Shown one piece after another: positions 17,824 through 26,148 of a stretch of 64,000 nt of DNA (its first letter is position 1; every line of letters begins with the position of its first letter). A program made the translations under genes and the position numbers. The notes below the pieces were generated by a model. The model did not search any database. It was not told the DNA's origin and worked only from the letters and a program-made list of their open reading frames with translations. Location of the stretch: positions 4,715,501 through 4,779,500 of the forward strand of contig NZ_JAUETR010000001.1 in assembly GCF_032484785.1 (NCBI RefSeq), given 5' to 3'. This stretch comes from Bradyrhizobium sp. SZCCHNS1050 (lineage in GTDB: Bacteria; Pseudomonadota; Alphaproteobacteria; Rhizobiales; Xanthobacteraceae).

Positions 17824-18598
17824 GTCCAGTCGCTCCTGTCTGCTTGTGATGGGTGATTTGGGATGACGATGTGGTCGTCTCGATCGCGGCATCCGGCGCC
17901 GCCTCCTTGAGGCCGATGCCGGTGACGCCGATCCGCAGCGCCTCGCGCACCAGCCAGGCCAGCTTGTCGGCGGCGCGCTCGGCCGAGAGCCCGTGGTCGT
18001 GAATGTTGGAAATGCAGTTGCGGGCGCTGTCGCGCAGGCCCGGGGCCGGGTGCAGCGTCAGATACACTCCGAGGGAGTCCGCGGCCGACAGACCCGGACG
18101 CTCGCCGATCAGGACCGCCACCAGCCGTGCGCGCATCGCGGCGCCGACATCGTCACCCAGCGCCACGCGCGCCTGCGAAGCCAGCACGATCGGGCCGATG
18201 GACAGGCCCGTCAGACGCGCCTCGGTGGCGATCACGACAGCGGCGGCATGGCTTTCGACGGCATCCGCCGACAGCCCGTCGGCAATGATGAAGACGAGAT
18301 CGTACGGACCGGATGTCAGCCTGGCGGCTTCCTTCGCGGCGAGGCGGCGCCCGAGGTCGGGCCGGCGCAGATAGCTGGCGCGGTCCGGTGCTGCACTCGC
18401 GACCTTGATCACCTCCCGCGGCGCGAGCGCGTCGGCGATGCCGTCGAAATTGACCTTGCCCCATACGGCATCGCGCGCGAGCGCATGTGCCATCTGGAAT
18501 TCCAGCTTCGCGGCCGTCGGAAGCCCATCGCCGGAGCGGCCGAGTGCGACGCGGGCGCGCGTCATCCGGCGCAGCAGGTCGAACGGATCGTCCCTCAT
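17816..18598 (-). CDS. eutC: Ethanolamine ammonia-lyase small subunit
   Basis: This is a 260-residue EutC, the small subunit of the adenosylcobalamin-dependent enzyme that converts ethanolamine to acetaldehyde and ammonia. Family blocks include LGRSGDGLPTAAKLEFQ, YDLVFIIADGLSADAVE and LIGERPGLSAADSLGVYLT, with ARNCISNIHDHGL near the C-terminus. The start overlaps the eutB stop as ATGA (18595-18598). The C-terminus has an extra Ser/Thr/His-rich tail of about 20 residues that is probably disordered. Confidence 0.95.
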   Translation of the reverse strand: MRDDPFDLLRRMTRARVALGRSGDGLPTAAKLEFQMAHALARDAVWGKVNFDGIADALAPREVIKVASAAPDRASYLRRPDLGRRLAAKEAARLTSGPYDLVFIIADGLSADAVESHAAAVVIATEARLTGLSIGPIVLASQARVALGDDVGAAMRARLVAVLIGERPGLSAADSLGVYLTLHPAPGLRDSARNCISNIHDHGLSAERAADKLAWLVREALRIGVTGIGLKEAAPDAAIETTTSSSQITHHKQTGATGHE

Positions 18599-19995
18599 GC
18601 CCGCGCTCCCTGGCCGATCAGCCGGACTACGGAAGGCGCGCTGCCCGGCAATGGCGGCACGCGGCCGCTTTGGTCGAGCAGGCCCATCCGCGCCAGCCAG
18701 GCCTCGAACTCCGGCGCCGGGCGGCGGCCGAGCAGATGCCGCAGCCGCATCACGTCGTGATGCGACAGGCTCTGATAGTTGAGCATGATGTCGTCGGCGC
18801 CCGGCACGGCGATCAGGAAGTTGACGTTGGCCGCCGCGAGCAGCAGCGCCAGATCGTCCATGTCGTCCTGATCGGCCTCGGCGTGGTTGGTGTAGCAGAC
18901 ATCGCAGCCCATGGGCACGCCGAGCAGCTTGGCGCAGAAATGATCCTCCAGCCCGGCGCGGATGATCTCCTTCGCGTCGTAGAGATATTCGGGACCGATG
19001 AAGCCGACCACGGTGTTGACCAGCAGCGGTGAAAACACGCGCGCGACGGCATAGGCGCGGGCCTCGACGGTCTGCTGATCGAGGCCGTGATGGGCGTCGG
19101 CCGACAGCGCCGCGCCCTGGCCGGTCTCGAAATACATCACGTTGTTGCCGACCGTGCCGCGCTTCAGCGACAAGGCTGCGTCCTGCGCCTCGGCGAGCAG
19201 CTTCAGGGTCACACCGAAGCCGCCATTGGCAGCCTCGGTGCCGGCGATCGACTGGAAGACGAGATCGAGCGGCGCGCCTTTCTCGATCGCCCGGATCGAG
19301 GTCGTGACGTGGCTCAGCACGCAGGACTGCGTCGGCACCTCGAATTTGAGCCTGAGATCATCGAGCATCGTGAGCAGGCGGATGCAGGCCTCGACATTGT
19401 CGGTCGCGGGATTGATGCCGATCACCGCATCGCCCATGCCGAACAGCAAGCCATCGAGCGTGCCTGCGGCGATCGCCTGGGGATCGTCGGTCGGATCATT
19501 CGGCTGCAGCCGCGACGACAGCCGCCCCTCCAGGCCGATGGTGGAGCGGAAGCGGGTCACGACCCGGCATTTGGCGGCGACGGCGACGAGATCGCCATTG
19601 CCGCAGAGCTTGGAGACCGCGGCCACCATCTCCGGCGTCAGGCCCGGCGCGAGGGCGGCCAGCCGGTTGGCATCCGCCTCCCAGGACATCAGCCATTCGC
19701 GCAATTCTCCGACGGTCAGCGACGCGACGGGCGCGAATGCGGCGGCATCGTGGCTGTCGAGGATGAGGCGCGTGACCTCGTCGCTCTCGTAGGGAATCAG
19801 CGGCTCGTCGAGGAAACGCCGCAGCGGCACGTCGGCGAGCGCCATCCGCGCCGCCACCCGCCGCGCGGCGCTGTCGGCTGCTATGCCAGCCAGCTCATCG
19901 CCAGAGCGGCGCGGCGAGGCGCAGGCCAGCAGCGTCTTGAGATCGTCGAACACATGAGTTTCGCCGCGATGGCGCGACCGGAACGCACCCGTCAT
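18595..19995 (-). CDS. eutB: Ethanolamine ammonia-lyase large subunit
   Basis: This is a 466-residue EutB, the catalytic TIM-barrel subunit that binds ethanolamine and adenosylcobalamin together with EutC. Typical blocks are GLLFGMGDAVIGINPATDN, FQSIAGTEAANGGFGVTL, VGNNVMYFETGQG and GCDVCYTNHAEADQDD. Length is normal. It is the first gene of the eutB-eutC-permease operon. I do not see a cobalamin riboswitch in the short upstream region, nor genes for the EutA reactivase, acetaldehyde dehydrogenase or a microcompartment in the window, so this is the minimal eut layout also known from pseudomonads. Confidence 0.95.
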   Translation of the reverse strand: MTGAFRSRHRGETHVFDDLKTLLACASPRRSGDELAGIAADSAARRVAARMALADVPLRRFLDEPLIPYESDEVTRLILDSHDAAAFAPVASLTVGELREWLMSWEADANRLAALAPGLTPEMVAAVSKLCGNGDLVAVAAKCRVVTRFRSTIGLEGRLSSRLQPNDPTDDPQAIAAGTLDGLLFGMGDAVIGINPATDNVEACIRLLTMLDDLRLKFEVPTQSCVLSHVTTSIRAIEKGAPLDLVFQSIAGTEAANGGFGVTLKLLAEAQDAALSLKRGTVGNNVMYFETGQGAALSADAHHGLDQQTVEARAYAVARVFSPLLVNTVVGFIGPEYLYDAKEIIRAGLEDHFCAKLLGVPMGCDVCYTNHAEADQDDMDDLALLLAAANVNFLIAVPGADDIMLNYQSLSHHDVMRLRHLLGRRPAPEFEAWLARMGLLDQSGRVPPLPGSAPSVVRLIGQGARA

Positions 19996-20245
19996 CTTCG
20001 ACCTGCCGCTCGTGCTGCGTCAGAGCGGTCCAAGCGGCCGCGATGGCGACCACAACGCTCATGAGCTGGGACAGGTTAAGCGAGGGCGGCTCCGGAAACT
20101 TGACATCTTAGCACAATCTTCGGTCACGCCGCGCGAATGCTCAGAAAACTGGCATCGGTGACCCTCGGGGGCGGGCGAATGCTGTCAACACGTGGACGGC
20201 CCGCCATGGACCGCGCCGCTCCAGAATGCTATCTCGCCACCCCAC

Positions 20246-20758
20246 ATGAGTGACCTGTCCATTACGATCTCCGCCGAAAAGCCGGGCGACGCGCAGGCGA
20301 TCGAGCGGCTGCATGAGCGCACCTTCGGCCCCGGCCGCTTCGTGCTGAGCGCCTACCGCTTGCGCGAGCATGTCGATCATCTGCTCGCGCTGTCGTTCAC
20401 CGCCCATATCGGCACTTTGCTGGTCGGCTCGGTGCGGCAACTGCCGATCTGCGTCGGCGACACCAAGGCGCTGATGCTCGGGCCGCTGACGGTCGAGCCG
20501 CCGTTCCGCAAGCACGGCATCGGCCGCATGCTGATGGAGCGCTCGGTCGTGGACGCGCGGGCGCAGGGCCACCGCTTGATACTGCTGGTGGGTGACGCGG
20601 CCTACTACGCGCGCGTCGGCTTCAAGCCGGTGCCGAAGGGCAGGGCGATCATGCCGGGACCGGTGGATTACAACCGGCTGCTGGTGAACGAACTGATCGA
20701 GGGCGCGTTCGAGGGCGTCGAGGGTGCGATCCGGCCCGATTGGGATTACGCGAAGTAA
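20246..20758 (+). CDS. GNAT family N-acetyltransferase
   Basis: This is a 170-residue GNAT protein. The acetyl-CoA binding region reads LTVEPPFRKHGIGRMLMERSV, matching the Q/R-x-x-G-x-G/A loop, and is followed by ILLVGDAAYYARVGFKPVP, the usual C-terminal fold of the YhbS-like group. The acceptor is unknown. ATG 20246 begins MSDLSITISAEKPGD. The longer frame from 20192 adds 18 residues without a ribosome binding site. A palindromic repeat begins 13 bases after the stop. Confidence 0.88.
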   Translation: MSDLSITISAEKPGDAQAIERLHERTFGPGRFVLSAYRLREHVDHLLALSFTAHIGTLLVGSVRQLPICVGDTKALMLGPLTVEPPFRKHGIGRMLMERSVVDARAQGHRLILLVGDAAYYARVGFKPVPKGRAIMPGPVDYNRLLVNELIEGAFEGVEGAIRPDWDYAK

Positions 20759-20770
20759 TCTCGGTCTCTC

Positions 20771-20852
20771 CGTCATTGCGAGCGAAGCGAAGCAATCCAG
20801 AGTTCCGCCCACGTCTCTGGATTGCTTCGTCGCTTCGCTCCTCGCAATGACG
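20771..20852. repeat. Palindromic intergenic repeat of the GTCATTGCGAG family, copy 2
   Basis: It begins CGTCATTGCGAGCG and ends CTCGCAATGACG, with GAAGCAATCCAGAG / CTCTGGATTGCTTC inner arms. It sits between two convergent genes, the acetyltransferase and the TonB receptor, where it may act as a bidirectional transcript end. Confidence 0.87.
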
Positions 20853-20895
20853 AAGGAGGGGGCGCAGATTGGTCGCGTTCTGCGCCCTCCTCGAA

Positions 20896-23241
20896 TCAGA
20901 ATTTGAGGTTGGCAAAGATCCGCACGCCGATGCCGGGCAGCAGCACCTCGTCCTTGGTGTAGGACACCGAATTACGGATCTTCTCGTTGAGCAGATTGTT
21001 GCCGACGAGGCCGACCAGCATCTCGCGCGCGCCGAACATGTTCGCATCGAGTTTGGTCCGGTAGCTGACCTCCGCCTTGAGCAGGTTGTAGCCCGGCGTC
21101 GGAGTCTCCGCGATCGGCGCGATGTCGTTCTGCGCGAAGGCGTGCAGCAGGTTGATGCGGGTCAACCAGTTGGCATCGCGCCAGAACAGGCCGCCGCCGA
21201 CGCGCATCGGCGGAATCCGCGGCACGTTGGTGCCGTCCGCGAAGGTGGCGCGGACGACGTCGAACTGGTTCTCGATCCCCCAGATGCCGCTGCCGAGCGG
21301 AGCAACATCGAATTGGCTCTGGAACTCGAAGCCGCGGAACAGCGCGTTGCGCTGCGAGTAGACCGCCTGATTCAGCTCGGTGCCGGTGGTGCCGCAGGAG
21401 GCAAAATCGTCGCCGCACATCACGCCGGTCAGCCGGCGATAGATGAAGTTGCTGAACTGCGTGTAGTAGGCAGTGGCTTCGAAGCGGAACGGGCCGGTGG
21501 CCTTGCGCAGCCCGGCCTCGACGGTCTTGGCGGTTTCGATGGTCAGGTTCGGATTGCCGATGTCGAAGGTTGCGGTCGCATCATGGCCGCCGCGCGAGAA
21601 CAGCTCGGCTGGCTTCGGCGCGCGCTCGACATATTGCGCGGTCACGCTCGCCACCAGATCGCCCGGCAGGTTCTGCAACAGGCCGACGCTCGCGCTCTTC
21701 GGCGTGTATGACGGATTTCGGGCGATGTTGGCCTGCGGCGTGCCGTCCGGCAGATAGTCGACCGGGAAGTTCGGCGTGGAGCCGTTCAGCGCGATGTGCT
21801 CGATCCGGCCGGCGACCTGCGCCTTGGTCGAGGGCGAGAAGGCGAACTCGTTGAAGACATAGCCGGCGACGCGGTTGTTGGTGTTGGGGCCGAACAGGCC
21901 GTTGAACACCGAGCCGGGATTGTCGGGGCTCGGCGCATTCAGCTCCTGGTGCCCGGCCTGCACGCCATAGGCGGTCGTCAGGGTGGCGAAGCGCAGATTG
22001 ACGGGCATCATCTGCATCTCGACGCGCGCTTCCTGCTCGCGATTGGTGAAGGTCTGGCGCACGCCATCGGTGGTCGGGTCGGTGACGGCTGCAAGGCCGA
22101 GCTCATTGTGCCGATAGTCTGTTGCGCCGGCCCAGAACCGGATCGCGTCGATTGCCGCGGAGTCCGGGCGATACTCGCCCTTCGCGGTGATCTTGGTCTG
22201 GTGCGCATCGATCCGGGTCCGGCTGTCGGCGCCGCCAATGCCGGGGATGTGGTAGAGCGCATCGGTCTGCGTGATCGCGGCGCCGACGAAGCCGCCTGAG
22301 AAGAAGTAGCTGCCGCCGATCGAGGCGCCATCGTTCTGCGCGGCGGAGTTCGGTTGCCGGCCGTTCACCGGGCGGGTCTGGTCGAACAGATAGGGATAGC
22401 CGGGAATGGAGTAGTCGCCGGTCTTGCGGCCGTAGGCATCGGCATGAAGCGCGAAATTGCCGCCGCCGGCATCGAGCAGCACGCCGCCCTCGACGCCGCG
22501 GTCGACCGAGCTGAACGAGGTGCGCGTTTCCGCGGTAACGCAGGGCGCGCTGCCCGCGGCCGGCGCGCTCGCCGGCAGGCCATAGGTCTGGAACGGCGCG
22601 GTCGAACAGGTCGGCAGGGCCTGCGGAATGCGGTTGTTGGTGGCGCTGACGACGCCGCCGATCGAGGTCGAGCCGTAGCGTAGCGCCGCGGGGCCGCGGA
22701 CCACCTCGATCTGGTCGCTGGTGAGCGGATCGATCGGCACGAAATGGTCCTCGCCGAGATCCGAGGCGCCGCCGCCGCCGAGCCCGTTCTCGACGATGCC
22801 GACGCGGTTGACGTCGAGGCCGCGAATGATCGGCCGGCTCGATGCGCCCGGCGCGAAGCTCGATCCGGTGATGCCGGGTTTCGAATTGAGAAGGTCGCCG
22901 AGCGTGGCGGCGCCGGAGCGGCGCAGTTCCTCGTTCGGCACCACGGTGACGGTCGCGAACTGGTCGGTGACGACAGGCAGCACGCCCTGTTGCGGCGGGG
23001 GCGGCGCGGTCTGTGCCTCGCGCGCGGGCGCCGGCGTGCGTGGGCCGCTCCGGGCCACGCGCGGGGCGGGATTGGGCCGCGGCACCACCGGCTTGCGGGC
23101 ACGGATCGGGCTCGGTGCGGTCACTGTGACCTCGGGCAGTTCGGCCGCCGGCTTCGCAGGATCGTCAGCGCGCGCGGGCGCACCCAAAGCGCACAACATG
23201 GCTGCGGCGCTGCAGCCCGACATCAAGGCTCTCGACAACAT
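20896..23241 (-). CDS. TonB-dependent outer-membrane receptor, ZnuD-like
   Basis: This is a 781-residue outer-membrane receptor with a Sec signal peptide (about 1-25), a Pro/Arg/Ala-rich linker (about 45-85), a plug domain (VPNEELRRSGAATLGDLLN, RPIIRGLDVNRVGIVENG, then QIEVVRGPAALRYGSTSIGG) and a beta-barrel ending in an aromatic terminus (ANLKF). The plug sequence DHFVPIDPLTSDQIEVVRG and the barrel element DYRHNELG recall the zinc receptor ZnuD. A DUF2946 gene lies upstream in the same direction behind a Zur-like box, which supports zinc as substrate. Copper or a siderophore cannot be excluded by sequence alone. AGGA lies upstream of ATG 23241. Confidence 0.85.
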   Translation of the reverse strand: MLSRALMSGCSAAAMLCALGAPARADDPAKPAAELPEVTVTAPSPIRARKPVVPRPNPAPRVARSGPRTPAPAREAQTAPPPPQQGVLPVVTDQFATVTVVPNEELRRSGAATLGDLLNSKPGITGSSFAPGASSRPIIRGLDVNRVGIVENGLGGGGASDLGEDHFVPIDPLTSDQIEVVRGPAALRYGSTSIGGVVSATNNRIPQALPTCSTAPFQTYGLPASAPAAGSAPCVTAETRTSFSSVDRGVEGGVLLDAGGGNFALHADAYGRKTGDYSIPGYPYLFDQTRPVNGRQPNSAAQNDGASIGGSYFFSGGFVGAAITQTDALYHIPGIGGADSRTRIDAHQTKITAKGEYRPDSAAIDAIRFWAGATDYRHNELGLAAVTDPTTDGVRQTFTNREQEARVEMQMMPVNLRFATLTTAYGVQAGHQELNAPSPDNPGSVFNGLFGPNTNNRVAGYVFNEFAFSPSTKAQVAGRIEHIALNGSTPNFPVDYLPDGTPQANIARNPSYTPKSASVGLLQNLPGDLVASVTAQYVERAPKPAELFSRGGHDATATFDIGNPNLTIETAKTVEAGLRKATGPFRFEATAYYTQFSNFIYRRLTGVMCGDDFASCGTTGTELNQAVYSQRNALFRGFEFQSQFDVAPLGSGIWGIENQFDVVRATFADGTNVPRIPPMRVGGGLFWRDANWLTRINLLHAFAQNDIAPIAETPTPGYNLLKAEVSYRTKLDANMFGAREMLVGLVGNNLLNEKIRNSVSYTKDEVLLPGIGVRIFANLKF

Positions 23242-23380
23242 CTTTCACTTCCTGATCCTGATCAGGCGTCCCACGTCTTTCGTTGCCGGCGGGATGCGCC
23301 TGCCGTCGTCGTGCGACGGACCATTCCTTCACGCGGCCGCCGTGCGCTCGCGCGCAGGGCAGCGTTTCGAGCAGCTCAGA

Positions 23381-23752
23381 TCAGGCGGTGGGAGGAGCGC
23401 GCGGCTGGAAGGCGGTGTCGACGACGACAGCCGCGACAGTGGCGGTGATCGCATCGGGCAGACGGAATGCGACCGCTTCAGGAGGCGTCAGAACTGGCGC
23501 CGGTGACAGCAGGATCGACTGCGCCATCGCCATGACGGCGCAGATGGCACAGCCATCCGGCGACGGCTGTTGATCGGGATCTTGGTCAGCGGGAGAGGGA
23601 CCAGTGTGCCGCTCGGCGATGGAGATGCCGCCGCCGTCCCGGGCTTGTCCGGCGAGCCAATGCACATGGCCGAAGGCGAGCGCGAATTGCAGCACCAGCG
23701 CCAGCAGCGCGAGCCGCGAGACATCCTTGATGTTCGCGCGAAACCAGCTCAT
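23381..23752 (-). CDS. DUF2946 family protein
   Basis: This protein of about 123 residues has an N-terminal hydrophobic segment (RLALLALVLQFALAFGHVHW) and a DGCAICAVMAMA motif at which two cysteines could bind metal, as in DUF2946 proteins that accompany TonB-dependent metal receptors. It is probably membrane-attached or periplasmic. The start is either ATG 23752 or GTG 23782 in the same frame. It is followed after 139 bases by the TonB receptor gene, and the pair should share the promoter that contains the Zur-like palindrome at 23809-23823. The exact role of DUF2946 is not known. Confidence 0.75.
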   Translation of the reverse strand: MSWFRANIKDVSRLALLALVLQFALAFGHVHWLAGQARDGGGISIAERHTGPSPADQDPDQQPSPDGCAICAVMAMAQSILLSPAPVLTPPEAVAFRLPDAITATVAAVVVDTAFQPRAPPTA

Positions 23753-23808
23753 CGCCAGCTCTGGCTCATATGAATAGGCCACCCCGTTCGGCTGAGAGGC
23801 TCAGCCTT

Positions 23809-23823
23809 TGTTACAATATAACA
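23809..23823. promoter_or_regulatory. Zur-like operator palindrome
   Basis: TGTTACAATATAACA is a near-perfect 15-base palindrome in an AT-rich pocket 27 to 57 bases upstream of the possible starts of the DUF2946 gene. It has the TGTTAT-n-ATAACA form I associate with Zur boxes of alphaproteobacteria, where zinc-loaded Zur represses uptake genes. It is the only good match I noticed in the window. Confidence 0.6.
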
Positions 23824-23939
23824 TCGCAAGGGAGCTTCACAGCTGTCAATCAGTGCACTGCAACGGTGGTCGGAATCCCCGTCGCTGTGCCCTTCGCGCC
23901 ACGTGGCGCGCCGCGGTGGTGCGTGCTTGTGTCTTCGTG

Positions 23940-26003
23940 TCAGCGTCCCTCGCGCACCCAGGTCGCGGCGAGCGCGCCGAGCAGCAGCAAGAGGCCGATC
24001 ACGCCGGCGAACATCGGCAGCACGCCGACGCCCTTGACCACGCTGGCATCGCGCATGCGCACGCCCATCCAGCCGTCGCCGCTGAACAAGGTCGATGACC
24101 TCACCGGGACGATGCGCGGCATGTCGATGCCCGAGCCGTCGCCGATGCGGCGGGCATCGCCGCCCGTCGCCTGTGCCAGCGGCTTCAGGGTTTCGGTGGT
24201 CGAGGTGACCTCCGAGAATTCCTTGGGATTGGTCGGGCCGACATTGATCAGCGCCTTCAAGGTGCCGTCGGTCGCCTGCCACAGGCCGAGCTCGTTGGCG
24301 GGAAGGGTCGCGCGCCATTCGCCGGGATCGCCCTGGCGCAGAGTGAGCTCACGCGTCTGGCCGGACGGCGAGGTCACGGTCACCGGCGGGACGCTGTCGC
24401 CCATCGTCTGCCGGATGACGGCGAGATCCTTGCCTTGAATCTGCAGCCGCAGCGCTTCCTCGTCGAGATCCGGCTGCTGCATCAGCCAGTGCGACATGCG
24501 CCGGAGCAGGTCGAGATGCGGTCCGCCGCCCTCGTAGCCGCGTGCCCACAGCCAGATGTGGTCGGACAGCAGCAGCGCGACGCGGCCGGCGCCGAAGCGC
24601 GACAGCAGCAGCAGCGGCTTGCCGTCGGCGCCGGTCATGACCGGCGGACTGACCGCATTGCGCGTCTCCACGGTGCGGAAGAAGCGGCTCCAGCGCGGCG
24701 GCTCGGAGCCCGAGCCTTCGAGGCCGCGCGTCACCGGATGGCGTTTTCCGGCGTCGGACAGATGCGCATAGAACGGCTTCTCCGTGACGCCGACCGGCTC
24801 GGCGGGCAGCACCGAGTCGAGCGGTGTGCGCCAGATGCTGGTGTTGGAGGCGTAGTCCGGGCCGGCCGAGACCAGCACCGCGCCGCCATTGCGGACGTAG
24901 CGCGCGATGTTGTCGAAATAGGCGATCGGCAACACGCCCTGGCGGGCGTAGCGGTCGAAGATGATCAGCTGGAATTCGTTGATCTTCTGCTGGAACAGCT
25001 CACGGGTCGGAAACGCGATCAGCGACAGCTCGTTGATCGGGGTGCCGTCCTGCTTCTCCGGCGGCCGCAGGATCGTGAAGTGGACGAGATCGATGCTGGC
25101 GTCCGACTTCAAAAGGTTGCGCCAGGTGCGCTCGCCCGAATGCGGCTCGCCCGACACCAGGAGCACGCGCAGCTTGTCGCGGACGCCATCGATCGAGACC
25201 ACCGCGCGGTTGTTGATGAGGGTCAGCTCGTTGTCGAGCGGCGAGGCTTCGATCTCGACGATGTTCTGGCCTTCGTGCTTGACGTCGACGTCGACATTGG
25301 CGGCCTGGCCGCTGGTCAAGGTGCGCTCGCTGATGACCTCGCCGTCGCGGCGGATCACGACCTTCGCGCTGGCGCCGCTGACGCCCTGGTCGTCGAGCCG
25401 GAAGCTGATGGTCTGCGGCTGGCCGACGATGCCGAAGCGCGGCGCGGCGGTGATCGCAATGCGGCGGTCGCGCTCGGCCTTCTGGCCCGTGATCAGGGCC
25501 TGCAGCGGAGCCTGGAAGCCGAGTGCGGCCACGTTGCCGGGAATGTCGTGAACGCGGCCGTCGGTGATCATGAAGGCGCCCGCGACCCGATCGACGGGGA
25601 CGTCCGACAGCGCCGAGGTCAGCGCGCTGAACAGATGCGTGCCGTCGGTCTCGCCGTCGGCCTGGCCGGCATCGACGACGCGGACCTCGAGGCCCTTGAT
25701 CTTCTTCAAGCTGTCGACCAGCGACTCCTGGGCCGCCTGGGTCTGCTTGTTGCGGTCACCGAAATTCTGGCTCGGGCTCTTGTCGACCACGACGGCGGCG
25801 ACCGAGCTCAGCGGCTCGCGGTCCTCGCGCGTGAACTGCGGATTGGCCAGCGCGAGCGCGATCAAGGCCAGCGCGGTGACGCGGATCCAGGCCGAACGCG
25901 AGCGGCCGAGCAACAGGAGCGCGGCGATGACGACGATCGCGCCGATCGCAAGCCACAGCACGATCGGCGGAACCAGAGGTGTGAACGCGATGCCGTAGTT
26001 CAT
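23940..26003 (-). CDS. Membrane protein with vWA-like and glutamine-amidotransferase-like regions (MoxR cluster)
   Basis: This 687-residue protein has two N-terminal hydrophobic segments (about 10-30 and 40-55), a long periplasmic or cytoplasmic body, and one C-terminal membrane helix followed by a short basic tail. A metal-site motif DxSxS appears as DKSPS near residue 75. The middle (LRVLLVSGEPHSGERTWRNLL to RYVRNGGAVLVSAGPDYAS) has the class I glutamine-amidotransferase-like fold typical of this family. It is the last gene of a MoxR / DUF58 / BatA-like operon. Such operons are widespread in alphaproteobacteria and are thought to act as chaperone or envelope-stress systems, but their substrates are unknown. 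Confidence 0.8.
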   Translation of the reverse strand: MNYGIAFTPLVPPIVLWLAIGAIVVIAALLLLGRSRSAWIRVTALALIALALANPQFTREDREPLSSVAAVVVDKSPSQNFGDRNKQTQAAQESLVDSLKKIKGLEVRVVDAGQADGETDGTHLFSALTSALSDVPVDRVAGAFMITDGRVHDIPGNVAALGFQAPLQALITGQKAERDRRIAITAAPRFGIVGQPQTISFRLDDQGVSGASAKVVIRRDGEVISERTLTSGQAANVDVDVKHEGQNIVEIEASPLDNELTLINNRAVVSIDGVRDKLRVLLVSGEPHSGERTWRNLLKSDASIDLVHFTILRPPEKQDGTPINELSLIAFPTRELFQQKINEFQLIIFDRYARQGVLPIAYFDNIARYVRNGGAVLVSAGPDYASNTSIWRTPLDSVLPAEPVGVTEKPFYAHLSDAGKRHPVTRGLEGSGSEPPRWSRFFRTVETRNAVSPPVMTGADGKPLLLLSRFGAGRVALLLSDHIWLWARGYEGGGPHLDLLRRMSHWLMQQPDLDEEALRLQIQGKDLAVIRQTMGDSVPPVTVTSPSGQTRELTLRQGDPGEWRATLPANELGLWQATDGTLKALINVGPTNPKEFSEVTSTTETLKPLAQATGGDARRIGDGSGIDMPRIVPVRSSTLFSGDGWMGVRMRDASVVKGVGVLPMFAGVIGLLLLLGALAATWVREGR

Positions 26004-26018
26004 GAGGCAAACTCGCAG

Positions 26019-26110
26019 TTGTCGTCATGCCCGGCCTCGTGCCGGGCATCCACGTCGCGCAGCCTGCGTCGCTGCTCGTGGATCGCCGGGTCAAGCCCGG
26101 CCATGACAAC
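26019..26110. repeat. Palindromic repeat (GTCATGCCCGGC type) inside the MoxR operon
   Basis: Arms GTCATGCCCGGC and GCCCGGCCATGAC bound this element, with an inner CATCCACG / CGTGGATC pair. It lies between the third and fourth genes of the MoxR operon, so it is transcribed and may affect the stability of the two mRNA parts. It belongs to a different family from the other palindromes in the window. Confidence 0.8.
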
Positions 26111-26148
26111 CATTGTTGTTGCGATATCGAGAGCGACGACGCGCATTG

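Noticed and set aside
19996..20245. Cobalamin riboswitch upstream of eutB.
   Set aside because: The gap is too short and lacks the conserved B12-box sequence.
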